Shown here piece by piece: positions 7,759-16,344 of a stretch of 64,000 nt of DNA. The position numbers and the translations under genes are program-made. Positions within the stretch are counted from its first letter, which is position 1, and each line of letters opens with the position of its first letter. This DNA comes from Eubacterium sp. (GTDB lineage Bacteria > Bacillota > Clostridia > Oscillospirales > Ruminococcaceae): positions 107,005-171,004 of the forward strand of contig JAFLRX010000001.1 of NCBI GenBank assembly GCA_022511265.1. The letters are read 5' to 3'. The notes under the pieces are model-generated. The model did no database searches and was not told where the DNA came from. It worked only from the letters and a program-made list of their open reading frames with translations.

Positions 7759-9303
7759 TTAAACTATCGGGATAAGCAGCATGCCGGCAGGCACCGTGTC
7801 TCCCTCAATATCATTCTCAGCCCGTATCTGCTCGCAGTCGGTGTTGTACTGCTTTGCAATGCTCCATACATCCTCGTTTTCCTCGGCAAAATAGAGCTTT
7901 AGACTGTATTCGTTATTCTTCTTTTTAGGCGCTTCGGTGTTGATGTTGATCTCCTTGACAACCTCTATGCTGCCTGTCTGATACAGCACGCCCTGCATAG
8001 AAATGCTTACCCGCAGTTCTATTTCACTTTCCGAGGTAATGCTGTAGCTAACCGACGCGACCTGTAAGAACGGGTCTATGCTGCTGTCCTCGTTCAGTCC
8101 GCTGACCTGCACCGACAACTCGAACGGCTGCACCTTTTCAATAAACACCGGCTGTCCGCTCTCCAGTCTTGCCAGCACCTGATAGGATGCCTGACCGCAT
8201 ACTACCAGCTCTTCCGATGACTTTCCGCGGCAGGTGAGATTATTCAACTCGCAGCGTGCGTCTATCACGCTCTGCGGCGCGCCCTGGGTACATTCTGCCG
8301 TTTCCTTGAGTGTGAGCGTCTGAGAGATGTAGCGCGGATTTGTCTCGGTTCTTATCGAGGCTGTGGTAAACTCACTCTCATAATCGGTTGAATACATATC
8401 GGTCACGGGATATACAGTCTGTTCTATATTCGCCAGCACGCTCGCCTCTGCCGATATATCACAGGTAAAGATGCGGCTTTCACTCTCGCCGGTCTGCTTT
8501 AAGGATAAGTCGCAGGACAGTATGTTGAACTGCGCATAGCTGCTGTGCTTGTCTGTGATACCCTCCGCATCGATTATCTGACTGAGCGGTATGTCCGCTT
8601 CCATTATCTCGGTGCTTACTTCACCGTCGTTTTCGATAAGGTACAATGCCTTCAGCTTTACCTCGCCCTTTAAGATGACCTTATCCTCTATCACCTTGCA
8701 ATCGCTTACGCTGCTGACAGTGTCGCAGCTTACCACCGATTTTACTGTGCCGCGCGCCTCGCTGACCTCGATATCCTCACGCGCAATGAACTGCTTTTTA
8801 ACGGTTATCTTCTTACCGCCGCAGGGTACGGGGGTGTTCTTCACCTGTACGCCGTTGCCCTTTGCCCCGGAGATTATCTCGGTCATACGACTGTTGGTGA
8901 CCTTTACCTTACAGCTTATCGCACCCCTAACGTCCAGCCGTCTGCCTGATATTGCCCTGACCGTGCAGTAATCGGTCTTGGGTATTATTGTCGCCGACGC
9001 GCCCTCCGCCTCTTTAGAAAGGTCGATGGTCTTGGAAAAGGTATATCTGTGCTCAACACAGTTGAGGTTGTTGCTGTTCTCACTGAGATACAGCGCGGAG
9101 ATATACACGATACCGTCGCATATCAGCTTGTCGCCGGAAATGTTGTAAGAAACAATGCCCGGTTTCAAAGAGCATTTGAGTATCTTAAAAATGTCCGGAT
9201 AATAGTCCGGCAGTATGTAGTCAAACTCTACGCCCTGCTCCGCCGTACCGTCGTATATAACCTCGTTCAGATATAACGGCTCCTTTGAAATTGATAAATC
9301 CAT
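7759..9303 (-). CDS. sipL: SipL-like SpoIVA-interacting coat morphogenesis protein
   Basis: A 514-residue protein with DUF3794/SPOCS-type repeats and a C-terminal LysM domain. The N-terminus reads SKEPLYLNEVIYDGTAEQGV; later repeats carry ARCELNNLTCRGKSSEELVV and related strands. The last 45 residues (WSIAKQYNTDCEQIRAEN and onward) are LysM. This architecture is that of Clostridioides difficile SipL, which binds SpoIVA through its LysM domain and does the job of SpoVID. It lies 69 bases upstream of spoIVA, supporting the assignment. A sigma-E-type promoter precedes it. The gene name is by architecture and context; DUF3794-LysM paralogues exist in some genomes. Confidence 0.85.
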   Translation of the reverse strand: MDLSISKEPLYLNEVIYDGTAEQGVEFDYILPDYYPDIFKILKCSLKPGIVSYNISGDKLICDGIVYISALYLSENSNNLNCVEHRYTFSKTIDLSKEAEGASATIIPKTDYCTVRAISGRRLDVRGAISCKVKVTNSRMTEIISGAKGNGVQVKNTPVPCGGKKITVKKQFIAREDIEVSEARGTVKSVVSCDTVSSVSDCKVIEDKVILKGEVKLKALYLIENDGEVSTEIMEADIPLSQIIDAEGITDKHSSYAQFNILSCDLSLKQTGESESRIFTCDISAEASVLANIEQTVYPVTDMYSTDYESEFTTASIRTETNPRYISQTLTLKETAECTQGAPQSVIDARCELNNLTCRGKSSEELVVCGQASYQVLARLESGQPVFIEKVQPFELSVQVSGLNEDSSIDPFLQVASVSYSITSESEIELRVSISMQGVLYQTGSIEVVKEININTEAPKKKNNEYSLKLYFAEENEDVWSIAKQYNTDCEQIRAENDIEGDTVPAGMLLIPIV

Positions 9304-9360
9304 ATAATCCTCCTTTTAGCTGATCTCCCGCACGCTGTCGCGCAACGGTTGTCTTAACCT

Positions 9361-9389
9361 AATATATGTTTGTCACGGACATAATATGC
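9361..9389 (-). promoter_or_regulatory. Sigma-E-type promoter of sipL-spoIVA
   Basis: Minus strand: GCATATT (9383-9389), 14-base spacer, CATATATT (9361-9368). The -35 matches the Bacillus sigma-E consensus KMATATT fully and the -10 matches CATACAHT at seven of eight positions with the exact usual spacing. The start ATG is about 58 bases downstream. Confidence 0.75.
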
Positions 9390-9441
9390 CGCATGTACGA
9401 TTTAATTAGCACTAACATAAAAACTGTTTTTTTCGGCACAC

Positions 9442-9468
9442 AAAAAAGGCACCCCGTAGGGTGCCTTT
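9442..9468 (-). terminator. Terminator after divIC
   Basis: Ten-base perfect stem AAAGGCACCC / GGGTGCCTTT with a four-base loop and a six-T tail on the minus strand, 13 bases after the divIC stop. Confidence 0.9.
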
Positions 9469-9480
9469 AACTGTTAGTAT

Positions 9481-9795
9481 TTAATTTGCGGGAACTATGT
9501 AATATATCCTTTCCTCCGGCTGGGCATATCCGAGTTTATCTCTTGCGATGTTCTCGATGTATTCTACCTTATATTCATCCTTTGAATAACGGATAAGCAT
9601 TTCGTTTTCTGCGTCTATCTCATCTCTCTGTGCGGATAAAGCTGCAAGCTCGTTGTTTTTCTGCGCAATCTCCACCTGTACCGCTACAAAATTATAAAAG
9701 CATACGCCTAAAGCGATGACGAACACCGGAATAAGGAGGAAAAATAATTTACTGTTCTTTTTTAACTTTAGCTTTAATTTTTTGTTTTCCGGCAA
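9481..9795 (-). CDS. divIC: Septum formation initiator, DivIC/FtsB family
   Basis: A 104-residue bitopic membrane protein: basic N-terminus (KKLKLKLKKNSK), one transmembrane helix (about residues 17-37), a coiled coil (about 38-70) and a short C-terminal domain with YIENIARDKLGYAQPEERIYYIV, typical of DivIC/FtsB. It acts in the divisome with FtsL and DivIB. The start is TTG, with AAGAGGAG properly spaced upstream; the ATG in that same stretch runs directly into a stop. It overlaps yabQ by 47 bases. The yabP-yabQ-divIC order is conserved among spore formers. Confidence 0.9.
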   Translation of the reverse strand: MPENKKLKLKLKKNSKLFFLLIPVFVIALGVCFYNFVAVQVEIAQKNNELAALSAQRDEIDAENEMLIRYSKDEYKVEYIENIARDKLGYAQPEERIYYIVPAN

Positions 9796-10297
9796 TTATT
9801 TCATCTCCTCTTGCTGTATTATCATTATGATTATACAACATATTGTGTTTGCTTTTCAAGTTATTAAGCCGATTTTTAAGCTTAGCGGACAATAATTTGT
9901 ACACTTTACCAAAGCGCGCGCCTAAAAAATGTGCAAATTTACCAATGGCTTTTTTGACAGGACGGAAAATAAACCTTATTATTTTGGAAAAAGCCGATAA
10001 AATCAGCGTGTACAGCTTTTTTATCAGCCGTCCGACCGTCAGAAAATATACCGCCGCGCCCACTGCCGCGCTGACAAGATACAGCAACCTGAACTGTCCA
10101 TTGCCTATCTCCATGGAAAAACCAAACAAGATAAACCCACACAGCGACAGATACAACGTATCCTCTATACCGGTGACTATCACGCCGTGCGGCAGACAAA
10201 ACCGCAGCAATCTTAATATTTCATATCCCAGCCCTAAAAAAGCCCCGCAGACTATAAAATATAAAAACTGCTCATACAATGGAGTTTCAACATTCAT
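9749..10297 (-). CDS. yabQ: Spore cortex biosynthesis protein YabQ
   Basis: A 182-residue membrane protein. In Bacillus, YabQ is a sigma-E-dependent mother-cell protein needed for cortex formation. The first ~100 residues hold four hydrophobic segments; near the start is QFLYFIVCGAFLGLGYEILR, the typical YabQ signature. The second half is very basic (KSKHNMLYNHNDN and GKQKIKAKVKKEQ), presumably cytoplasmic. The start ATG follows a G-rich site, 11 bases after yabP. Its long overlap with divIC means the two share sequence in different frames, an arrangement that probably couples their translation. Confidence 0.92.
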   Translation of the reverse strand: MNVETPLYEQFLYFIVCGAFLGLGYEILRLLRFCLPHGVIVTGIEDTLYLSLCGFILFGFSMEIGNGQFRLLYLVSAAVGAAVYFLTVGRLIKKLYTLILSAFSKIIRFIFRPVKKAIGKFAHFLGARFGKVYKLLSAKLKNRLNNLKSKHNMLYNHNDNTARGDEIIAGKQKIKAKVKKEQ

Positions 10298-10308
10298 ACG
10301 CCGCCCCC

Positions 10309-10575
10309 CTATCTGAACAGCCGCGATATGAAGTTGTCTGCGGTTTTCTCGCGGTTTTCGGCAAAGCTGAGCGTTTTCACATATCCGCTGACGGTGACGG
10401 TGGCATCCCTCTCAAATGCGTTTTTCAGCTCCAGACCGCTGCCTGTCACCGTGAGGTCGCCGAGATTGGTGAACATAACAATCTCGTTGTCGGTATAGCT
10501 GAGTATCTCGTTAACGCCGGTCAGCGTAAGCGTGCGCCTGTCCCTTAGCGTCAAAAGCTGTGTATTGTCAGACAT
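10309..10575 (-). CDS. yabP: Sporulation protein YabP
   Basis: An 88-residue soluble protein of the YabP/YqfC family, required for a sporulation step after engulfment in Bacillus. The beta-rich signature can be read as LTLTGVNEILSYTDNEIVM followed by TNLGDLTVTGSGLELKN. The start follows GGAGGGAAG. It is followed directly by yabQ (11-base gap), and a weak sigma-E-like promoter lies 40-65 bases upstream, so yabPQ-divIC may be switched on in the mother cell separately from rqcP. Confidence 0.93.
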   Translation of the reverse strand: MSDNTQLLTLRDRRTLTLTGVNEILSYTDNEIVMFTNLGDLTVTGSGLELKNAFERDATVTVSGYVKTLSFAENREKTADNFISRLFR

Positions 10576-10612
10576 AATAAATCTTCCCTCCGCTTTAATG
10601 GTTGTACATTAA

Positions 10613-10641
10613 ATACTATTCGGGAAGATCTTAAAATATTC
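10613..10641 (-). promoter_or_regulatory. Possible sigma-E promoter of yabPQ-divIC
   Basis: Minus strand: GAATATT (10635-10641), 14-base spacer, AATAGTAT (10613-10620). The -35 is a full match to the sigma-E consensus; the -10 is only partial. Confidence 0.4.
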
Positions 10642-10657
10642 TGCTTGTACTTTATTC

Positions 10658-10897
10658 CTACACGACCTCGTATAAATCGGCGGCGCCGTCCTTACCCACA
10701 ACTTCGACGACCTTCAACACCTTTACTTTAAGCGGTGTTCTGCCCATATTTATCTCTATGATATCATTTACCTTAACGTCATAGGACGCGCGGGCTATCT
10801 TGCCGTTTACCGATATTTTTTCGGCGTCACATGCCTCATTTGCAACTGTCCTGCGCTTTATAAGGCGGGACACCTTCAGATATTTATCAAGTCTCAT
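10658..10897 (-). CDS. rqcP: S4-domain RNA-binding protein RqcP
   Basis: A 79-residue protein that is almost entirely an S4 domain: MRLDKYLKVSRLIKRRTVA, then ISVNGKIARASYDVKVNDII. RqcP (formerly YabO, Hsp15-like) works with RqcH on stalled 50S subunits to add alanine tails. The gene sits in the usual mazG-(hup)-rqcP-yabP order. It starts about 60 bases after the hup stop, beyond a strong terminator, so its transcription depends on read-through or on a promoter I cannot see. Confidence 0.92.
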   Translation of the reverse strand: MRLDKYLKVSRLIKRRTVANEACDAEKISVNGKIARASYDVKVNDIIEINMGRTPLKVKVLKVVEVVGKDGAADLYEVV

Positions 10898-10921
10898 TTT
10901 TTACCTTTCAATAACATCATA

Positions 10922-10956
10922 AAAAAACACAGCGGAGACGGAAAAACCGTCTCCGC
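10922..10956 (-). terminator. Terminator after hup
   Basis: Minus strand: GCGGAGACGG, a five-T loop, CCGTCTCCGC, then TGTGTTTTTTT. A perfect ten-base GC-rich stem. Confidence 0.92.
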
Positions 10957-10972
10957 ATAATTTAAGCTTTAA

Positions 10973-11248
10973 TTACTTAGCAACTGCGTCTTTTAATGCG
11001 CTGCCTGCCTTGAATGCAGGAACCTTAGATGCAGGAATCTTGATCTTCTTCTTGGTCTGGGGGTTGATACCCTCGCGTGCTGCACGCTCGCGAACTTCAA
11101 ATGTACCAAAGCCTACCAGCTGGATCTTTTCGCCATCAGCAAGGGTCTCCTTGATGCTGTCTACAACGGCGTTGATTGCCTTTTCTGCATCCTTCTTGGT
11201 GAGGTCAGCCTTCTCTGCTACCTTTGCTACTAATTCTGCTTTTGTCAT
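10973..11248 (-). CDS. hup: HU family DNA-binding protein
   Basis: A 91-residue histone-like protein that bends and compacts DNA as a dimer. The N-terminus [20 protein letters not shown] and the arm region [20 protein letters not shown] are the family hallmark. It lies between mazG and rqcP, as in many Clostridia but not in Bacillus, and has its own strong terminator, suggesting high independent expression. A TATAAT-like sequence lies in the 57-base gap upstream, but the matching -35 is poor. Confidence 0.96.
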   Translation of the reverse strand: MTKAELVAKVAEKADLTKKDAEKAINAVVDSIKETLADGEKIQLVGFGTFEVRERAAREGINPQTKKKIKIPASKVPAFKAGSALKDAVAK

Positions 11249-11305
11249 GTGTGTAATCCTCCATTAAAAATTATATATAATGCTTAAAGAAAAGCATATA
11301 AAACA

Positions 11306-12103
11306 TTATTCACCCTGTCCTATGACAGTACCGAACAGCTTGTCCAGCTCTTCGTCGGACAGATCATCCAGCTTTTTCCCGCTGTTAATGACCTGTTGCT
11401 CAATATCCCTAAATCGAATTATAAACTTATTTATCGCAAATGTCAAGGCTTTTTCGCTATCTTTTTTGATAAAACGTGATAAAATACAGCATGCAAACAA
11501 AAGATTGCCAAATCGTTCCTCAATTTCTTCCTCTTTTTTGTTTAATATTGACAAACTAAGATTTTCAGTGCAGGTTTTTACCCATTCCAATGCCTGTTCT
11601 TTATCATCAAAAGACAGTCCGGCATCGGACGACCGCTTTGCTATCTTCTGCCCTCTCATCAGTGCGGGCAGGATATCCGGCACACTGTCAAGAGAAGATA
11701 CCGCGTTTTCTTGATTTTTGGACGCCTTTTTCAGCTTTTCCCAGTTTACCAGTACCTCGTCAGAATTTTCCACGCTGACATCGCCGAAAACATGAGGATG
11801 ACGGTAAATCATCTTTTTGGTGACCTCGTCTACTGCGTCGCCAAAATTAAAGCTGCCCTGCTCGGTCTCTATCTGACAATGGAACACCGCCTGAAACAGC
11901 AGGTCGCCCAGCTCTTCTCTTAGCATGGCGGCGTCTTCCTTGTCGATGGCCTCCATAACCTCGTATGCCTCTTCAAGGACATTCATACGGATGGTCTTAT
12001 GATCCTGCTCACGATCCCATACACATCCGTTTTCAGAACGGAGAATGCGTGTAACCTCCAGCAGATCGTTTATATCATATCTATCCTTTAACTCAAAACT
12101 CAA
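11306..12103 (-). CDS. mazG: MazG nucleoside triphosphate pyrophosphohydrolase
   Basis: MazG hydrolyses NTPs, especially damaged ones, to the monophosphate. The 265-residue protein has two MazG-like all-alpha domains; the first holds the Mg-binding motifs EEAYEVMEA and EELGDLLFQAVFH. The start was set at a TTG (MSFELKDRYDINDLLEV) because GGGAG lies eight bases before it; longer in-frame versions have hydrophobic, non-family N-termini. Unlike Bacillus YabN, no methyltransferase domain is fused. It follows spoVB by 85 bases. Confidence 0.9.
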   Translation of the reverse strand: MSFELKDRYDINDLLEVTRILRSENGCVWDREQDHKTIRMNVLEEAYEVMEAIDKEDAAMLREELGDLLFQAVFHCQIETEQGSFNFGDAVDEVTKKMIYRHPHVFGDVSVENSDEVLVNWEKLKKASKNQENAVSSLDSVPDILPALMRGQKIAKRSSDAGLSFDDKEQALEWVKTCTENLSLSILNKKEEEIEERFGNLLFACCILSRFIKKDSEKALTFAINKFIIRFRDIEQQVINSGKKLDDLSDEELDKLFGTVIGQGE

Positions 12104-12188
12104 TTTTTCCACTCCCGGAAATATATTACAGTTTTTATGATAACAAATTGCATATATAATAATACCCCAAAAGCACCCGATATGCAAG

Positions 12189-13898
12189 CTATTTTACGGA
12201 TTTTTTAAAAATTTGTCGATTTAGCAGATTTTTCAGGTCTACCCCTCCCTGTATTATTAGTAAAAATACATAAAGTATCGCTCCCGTGGCTACGCCAAAC
12301 AACAGCGATAAAGTCTGTGAAAAGTGCTGAACAAAGAAATTATAGCTGAAAAACGCCGCAGCTGCGCATGATAGACCTGATATAAGCGGGACTGCGGTAA
12401 GGCTTAACAGCCCAAACCCCATTTTACAATGATTTTCCAGCGCAAAATATCCGCCGAACGCCGCTGCGGCGTATGCTATCGAAGAGGAGAGTGCCGCGCC
12501 TGTAATGTTTATTTCGGGTATCGGTATGAGAAACACATTTAACACCAGCTTTACCCCCAACGCGAACAGCATTATCCGCACAGGCAGGTCAGAGCGTCCT
12601 ATTACCTGAAAAATCGCGAAAAACGAGGACGCCAGCGTCATAAACACCCCTCCTACAGAAAGTACTGTCATCGGCAATACGCTGACTGCCGCCTCTTCGG
12701 GACGTGAGGCATACAGCAGACCCAGCGCCGGCTCGCTTATCGCGGCAAGCCCGAGATACAGCGGAATGCCTATCAATAGATTAGAGCGTATCACCAGTGT
12801 TACCTTACGCTTAAAGTTTCTGAAATCACCGATACTCCATGCGGCGGCGATATCCGGCAGCGCGCTTTTAGACAGCATACCGGTAAACGCAGGGATAAGC
12901 ATAACCATAGTGACAGCTATCCCCGTATAGCTGCCGAACATAAAATTACCGAAGTTCACGTCGCCGCCGTGCAGTGATATTATCCTGCCGAAGGTGCTCT
13001 GATAATATTCCGACGCGCTTCCTATCGAATAATTTATACAACGGGTTATGGTAATGAGGTCGATAAATGAGGAAAGATTTATCACTACCGAGCCTATCCA
13101 AATGGGCACACAATCCTTTATCAGCGACTTTGCTATCTCAATACCGCTTTTTTCTTTTCCCTTTACTTTGTTTGCTGTATCGGCGGTCTTTTTGCCGAAA
13201 CGCCATTTCAGTGCGAAAACCGCCGCCCCGCACAGTTCTCCTATAGTGGCGGACAAGGTCGCAGCCGCGGCGGCAAACGGCAACGCAGCCGCTATCGCCT
13301 GCTCGATGCTTGACACATTGTTGCCAAAGACAGGCAACCCTGCATTAAAGCAGTCGGAGGCATAGTTGACGATGAAAAAAGACGAGGTCAGTCCTATTGC
13401 GGCACGGCTGACCGATTCAACAATAATAGACACGGCGGTGGGTGCCATATTGCTCAAGCCCTCATAATATCCTTTGAACACCGAGCCAACACAGCACAGG
13501 AAAACTGACGGCGCTATTGCCAGCACCGCGTAAAGGCTCTCGGGAGACTGTGCCGCAAAGGTAGAAAACGGAGCGGCCAGCGCGATAAGTACAACCGTCC
13601 CGATAAGTCCCAGCAGTCCAAAGGTACGCAGTGCCACGCGCAGTGTCCGTCGTGCATCGTCATATCGTCCGCCGCCCGCAAACCGTGCGGTCACCTTTAC
13701 TATAACGGTAGGTATCCCCGCGGCGGTCACCGCGAAAATCGGGTTGAACAGGCTGTATGCTGCGCTGTAATATCCCATACCCGCCCCGCCGAGGATATTT
13801 GTCAACGGTATCTTAAACAGCGCACTGACGGTTTTGCTTATCAGCACCGCAATAAACAGTATCACCGTATTCTGTGCAAAGCTTTTTCTTTCGCTCAT
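12189..13898 (-). CDS. spoVB: SpoVB-like lipid flippase (MOP superfamily)
   Basis: A 569-residue polytopic membrane protein with about 14 helices of the polysaccharide-transport/MATE-like family. The start SFAQNTVILFIAVLISKTVS and GGAGMGYYSAAYSLFNPIF are typical of the SpoVB/YtgP group. In Bacillus SpoVB is needed for cortex peptidoglycan synthesis in the mother cell, probably flipping lipid II-like precursor. The position upstream of mazG, rqcP and yabPQ is the conserved yabM location and separates it from other paralogues. The ATG follows AAAGGGAGTGG. A possible sigma-E promoter lies about 30-60 bases upstream. Confidence 0.9.
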   Translation of the reverse strand: MSERKSFAQNTVILFIAVLISKTVSALFKIPLTNILGGAGMGYYSAAYSLFNPIFAVTAAGIPTVIVKVTARFAGGGRYDDARRTLRVALRTFGLLGLIGTVVLIALAAPFSTFAAQSPESLYAVLAIAPSVFLCCVGSVFKGYYEGLSNMAPTAVSIIVESVSRAAIGLTSSFFIVNYASDCFNAGLPVFGNNVSSIEQAIAAALPFAAAAATLSATIGELCGAAVFALKWRFGKKTADTANKVKGKEKSGIEIAKSLIKDCVPIWIGSVVINLSSFIDLITITRCINYSIGSASEYYQSTFGRIISLHGGDVNFGNFMFGSYTGIAVTMVMLIPAFTGMLSKSALPDIAAAWSIGDFRNFKRKVTLVIRSNLLIGIPLYLGLAAISEPALGLLYASRPEEAAVSVLPMTVLSVGGVFMTLASSFFAIFQVIGRSDLPVRIMLFALGVKLVLNVFLIPIPEINITGAALSSSIAYAAAAFGGYFALENHCKMGFGLLSLTAVPLISGLSCAAAAFFSYNFFVQHFSQTLSLLFGVATGAILYVFLLIIQGGVDLKNLLNRQIFKKSVK

Positions 13899-13928
13899 AA
13901 AGCCACTCCCTTTTTATTGGTCTGTAAA

Positions 13929-13957
13929 ATAATATTAAGGGCGGGACAGGAATATGT
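13929..13957 (-). promoter_or_regulatory. Possible sigma-E promoter of spoVB
   Basis: Minus strand: ACATATT (13951-13957), 14-base spacer, AATATTAT (13929-13936). Spacing and -35 fit sigma-E; the -10 is a partial match but resembles the one proposed before yabP. Confidence 0.4.
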
Positions 13958-13986
13958 ACAGGCAGTGACTTTATAACAGCAAAATC

Positions 13987-14015
13987 TTGACTTTTATCTC
14001 TGAATATAGTATTAT
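13987..14015 (+). promoter_or_regulatory. Sigma-A promoter of aroA-aroC
   Basis: TTGACT (13987-13992), 17-base spacer, TATTAT (14010-14015), 35 bases before the aroA ATG. Confidence 0.75.
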
Positions 14016-14050
14016 TTATAGTGGAGTATAATTTTTTCAAGGAGACATTT

Positions 14051-15262
14051 ATGGATATAAAGATAAAGCCTTCGGCTTTGTGCGGCAGTCTCAGCATACC
14101 GCCGTCAAAAAGCGTGTCACACCGTATGCTGATATGCACGGCGTTTTGCGAGGGCGAAAGCGTTATTAACGATTTACTTGAATGTGAAGATATAGAGGCT
14201 ATGAGCGGCGCACTGCGCGCGCTGGGTGCTGAGATAGACGGTGCGGACGGCTGTTATCGCGTGCGCGGTATCACCTCGCCGAGCAAGTCAGCGGTAATCG
14301 ACTGTAAAGAGAGCGGCTCGGCGCTGAGATTTCTTATCCCGATAGCGGCGGCGCTGGGCTGTGAGACGGAGTTTATCGGCTCGGGCAGACTGCCGGAAAG
14401 ACCTATCACCCCGATAATAGAGCCTATGCGCGACAACGGCATAACCTTTATCAGCGAAACATACCCGTATAAGATAAGCGGAAAGCTGCGCCCGGGTACA
14501 TACCGCATAGACGGCAGTATGTCATCGCAGTTTATTACGGGGCTGCTGTTTGCGCTGTCGATACTTAACGGAGACAGCGAGATCGTGCTTACCTCTCCGC
14601 TGCAGTCAAAGCCCTATGTTGACATAACCGTTGACTGTATGAGACAGTTTGGTGTCGAGGTCACCGAGAAAGAAAACACATACTATGTAAAGGGCGGTCA
14701 GAAATATATACCGCATACCCTGTCGGTCGAGGCGGATATGTCACAGTGTGCGTTTTTCGCGGTGGCAGACTGCATCGGCTCTGACATTAAGCTTGACAAC
14801 CTTAATCTGAACAGCGTACAGGGTGACAAGGCGATACTTGATATAACAGAAAGATTTAAGAACGGCGAGCCGATAGACCATATCGACGCGACGGATATAC
14901 CCGACCTTGTGCCGATACTTACGGTGCTGATGTGCTTTGGCAAGGTGCCGTGCAGGATAACAGGCTGCGCAAGGCTGCGGATAAAGGAATGCGACCGTCT
15001 TGAGGCGATAACCGACGTGCTTAACGCTCTGGGCGGTAAGGTAAAAGCATATGACGATATGATAGAGGTTACGCCTGTAACCGAGCTTGAGGGCGGTACG
15101 GTGGAGTTCTACAACGACCACCGCATAGCTATGGCCGGAGCGATAGCAGCTACCCGCTGTAAAAACGAGGTAATAATCAAGGGAGCGCAATGCGTCGCAA
15201 AATCATATCCGAAATTTTTTGACGATTACAGAATGTTAGGGGGAAACGCGGATGTCATCTGA
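14051..15262 (+). CDS. aroA: 3-phosphoshikimate 1-carboxyvinyltransferase (EPSP synthase)
   Basis: It joins shikimate-3-phosphate with phosphoenolpyruvate, the sixth step of the shikimate pathway. The 403-residue protein shows PPSKSVSHRMLI (substrate-binding lysine and serine), SGSALRFLIPIAAALG, and near the C-terminus NDHRIAMAGAIAA. The start ATG at 14051 follows AAGGAGA; a longer in-frame version would add ten residues without a site. It overlaps aroC by 11 bases. It appears closer to the class II-like, shorter loop type found in Gram-positives than to the E. coli enzyme, but that is a visual impression. Confidence 0.95.
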   Translation: MDIKIKPSALCGSLSIPPSKSVSHRMLICTAFCEGESVINDLLECEDIEAMSGALRALGAEIDGADGCYRVRGITSPSKSAVIDCKESGSALRFLIPIAAALGCETEFIGSGRLPERPITPIIEPMRDNGITFISETYPYKISGKLRPGTYRIDGSMSSQFITGLLFALSILNGDSEIVLTSPLQSKPYVDITVDCMRQFGVEVTEKENTYYVKGGQKYIPHTLSVEADMSQCAFFAVADCIGSDIKLDNLNLNSVQGDKAILDITERFKNGEPIDHIDATDIPDLVPILTVLMCFGKVPCRITGCARLRIKECDRLEAITDVLNALGGKVKAYDDMIEVTPVTELEGGTVEFYNDHRIAMAGAIAATRCKNEVIIKGAQCVAKSYPKFFDDYRMLGGNADVI

Positions 15263-16328
15263 ATTTAAGGCAGGCAACCTGTCGGTAAATATATTCGGAG
15301 AATCCCACGGGACGGCTATAGGCGTCGTTATTGACGGTCTGCCCGCAGGAGAAAAGCTGGACTTTGATGAAATATCCCGCTTTATGGCGCGCCGCGCACC
15401 TAAAAAGGACGGCACCAGCACCCGACGCAGCGAGCCGGATATCCCCGAAATACTGTCGGGCGTTATGGACGGCGTTATCGAGGGCATCCCATTGTGTGCC
15501 GTGATAAAGAACACCGACCAACACTCTAACGATTATAAGAGCGTAAGTCATCTTGCGCGACCGGGACATTCGGACTATACGGGATATGTACGGTATAACG
15601 GCAGTAACGACCTGCGCGGCGGCGGGCATTTTTCGGGCAGACTTACTGCTCCGCTGTGCTTTGCGGGCGCGGTTGCGGCACAGCTGCTGAAAAACAGAGG
15701 TATCGAAACAGGCGCGCATATTCTTAAGATAAAGGATATATGCGATGAACCGTTTGACCCCGTAAATGTCACCGCACAGCAGCTGGAGACGGTAAAAAGC
15801 CGCTATCTCCCGCTTATAGATGAGACCAAAGACCAGCCGATGCGTGAGCTTATACTGAATGCGTCGGAAAACCTTGACTCGGTAGGCGGCGTGATAGAAT
15901 ACTGCGCGATAGGCATGCCTGTCGGCATAGGCAACCCGATGTTTGACGGGCTGGAAAACCGCATAGCGCAGTCGGTGTTCGGCGTTCCTGCGGTCAAGGG
16001 CATAGAGTTCGGCGCGGGTTTTGACGTCAGTGATATGTACGGCAGTGAAAACAACGACGAGTTTTATATAAGAGACGGAAAAATACTCACCCGCACAAAC
16101 AACCACGGCGGTATCCTCGGCGGTATCTCCGGCGGTATGCCGATAACGGTACGGGCGGCGATAAAGCCTACCCCCTCTATTTCGCGTCCGCAAAAAACCG
16201 TAGACTATACAACAATGACCGAAGAAGAGCTGACAATCAAGGGCAGACACGACCCCTGCATTGTACCGAGGGCTGTCCCCTGCATAGAGGCGGCGGTAAA
16301 TATCGCTTTGCTGTCATATTTTTGCTGA
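15252..16328 (+). CDS. aroC: Chorismate synthase
   Basis: It converts EPSP to chorismate using reduced FMN, the last step of the common aromatic pathway. The 358-residue protein carries FGESHGTAIGVVIDGLPAG near the N-terminus, RPGHSDYTGYVRYNGSND with RGGGHFSGR, and the C-terminal GRHDPCIVPRAVPCIEA, all chorismate synthase signatures. Its ATG lies inside the end of aroA, preceded by AGGGGGAA, so the two are translationally linked. Confidence 0.97.
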   Translation: MSSEFKAGNLSVNIFGESHGTAIGVVIDGLPAGEKLDFDEISRFMARRAPKKDGTSTRRSEPDIPEILSGVMDGVIEGIPLCAVIKNTDQHSNDYKSVSHLARPGHSDYTGYVRYNGSNDLRGGGHFSGRLTAPLCFAGAVAAQLLKNRGIETGAHILKIKDICDEPFDPVNVTAQQLETVKSRYLPLIDETKDQPMRELILNASENLDSVGGVIEYCAIGMPVGIGNPMFDGLENRIAQSVFGVPAVKGIEFGAGFDVSDMYGSENNDEFYIRDGKILTRTNNHGGILGGISGGMPITVRAAIKPTPSISRPQKTVDYTTMTEEELTIKGRHDPCIVPRAVPCIEAAVNIALLSYFC

Positions 16329-16344
16329 ATAAAGGAATTGCGTT

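Noticed and set aside
15255..16250. 331-codon frame opposite aroC
   Set aside because: Antisense shadow of a clear chorismate synthase gene.
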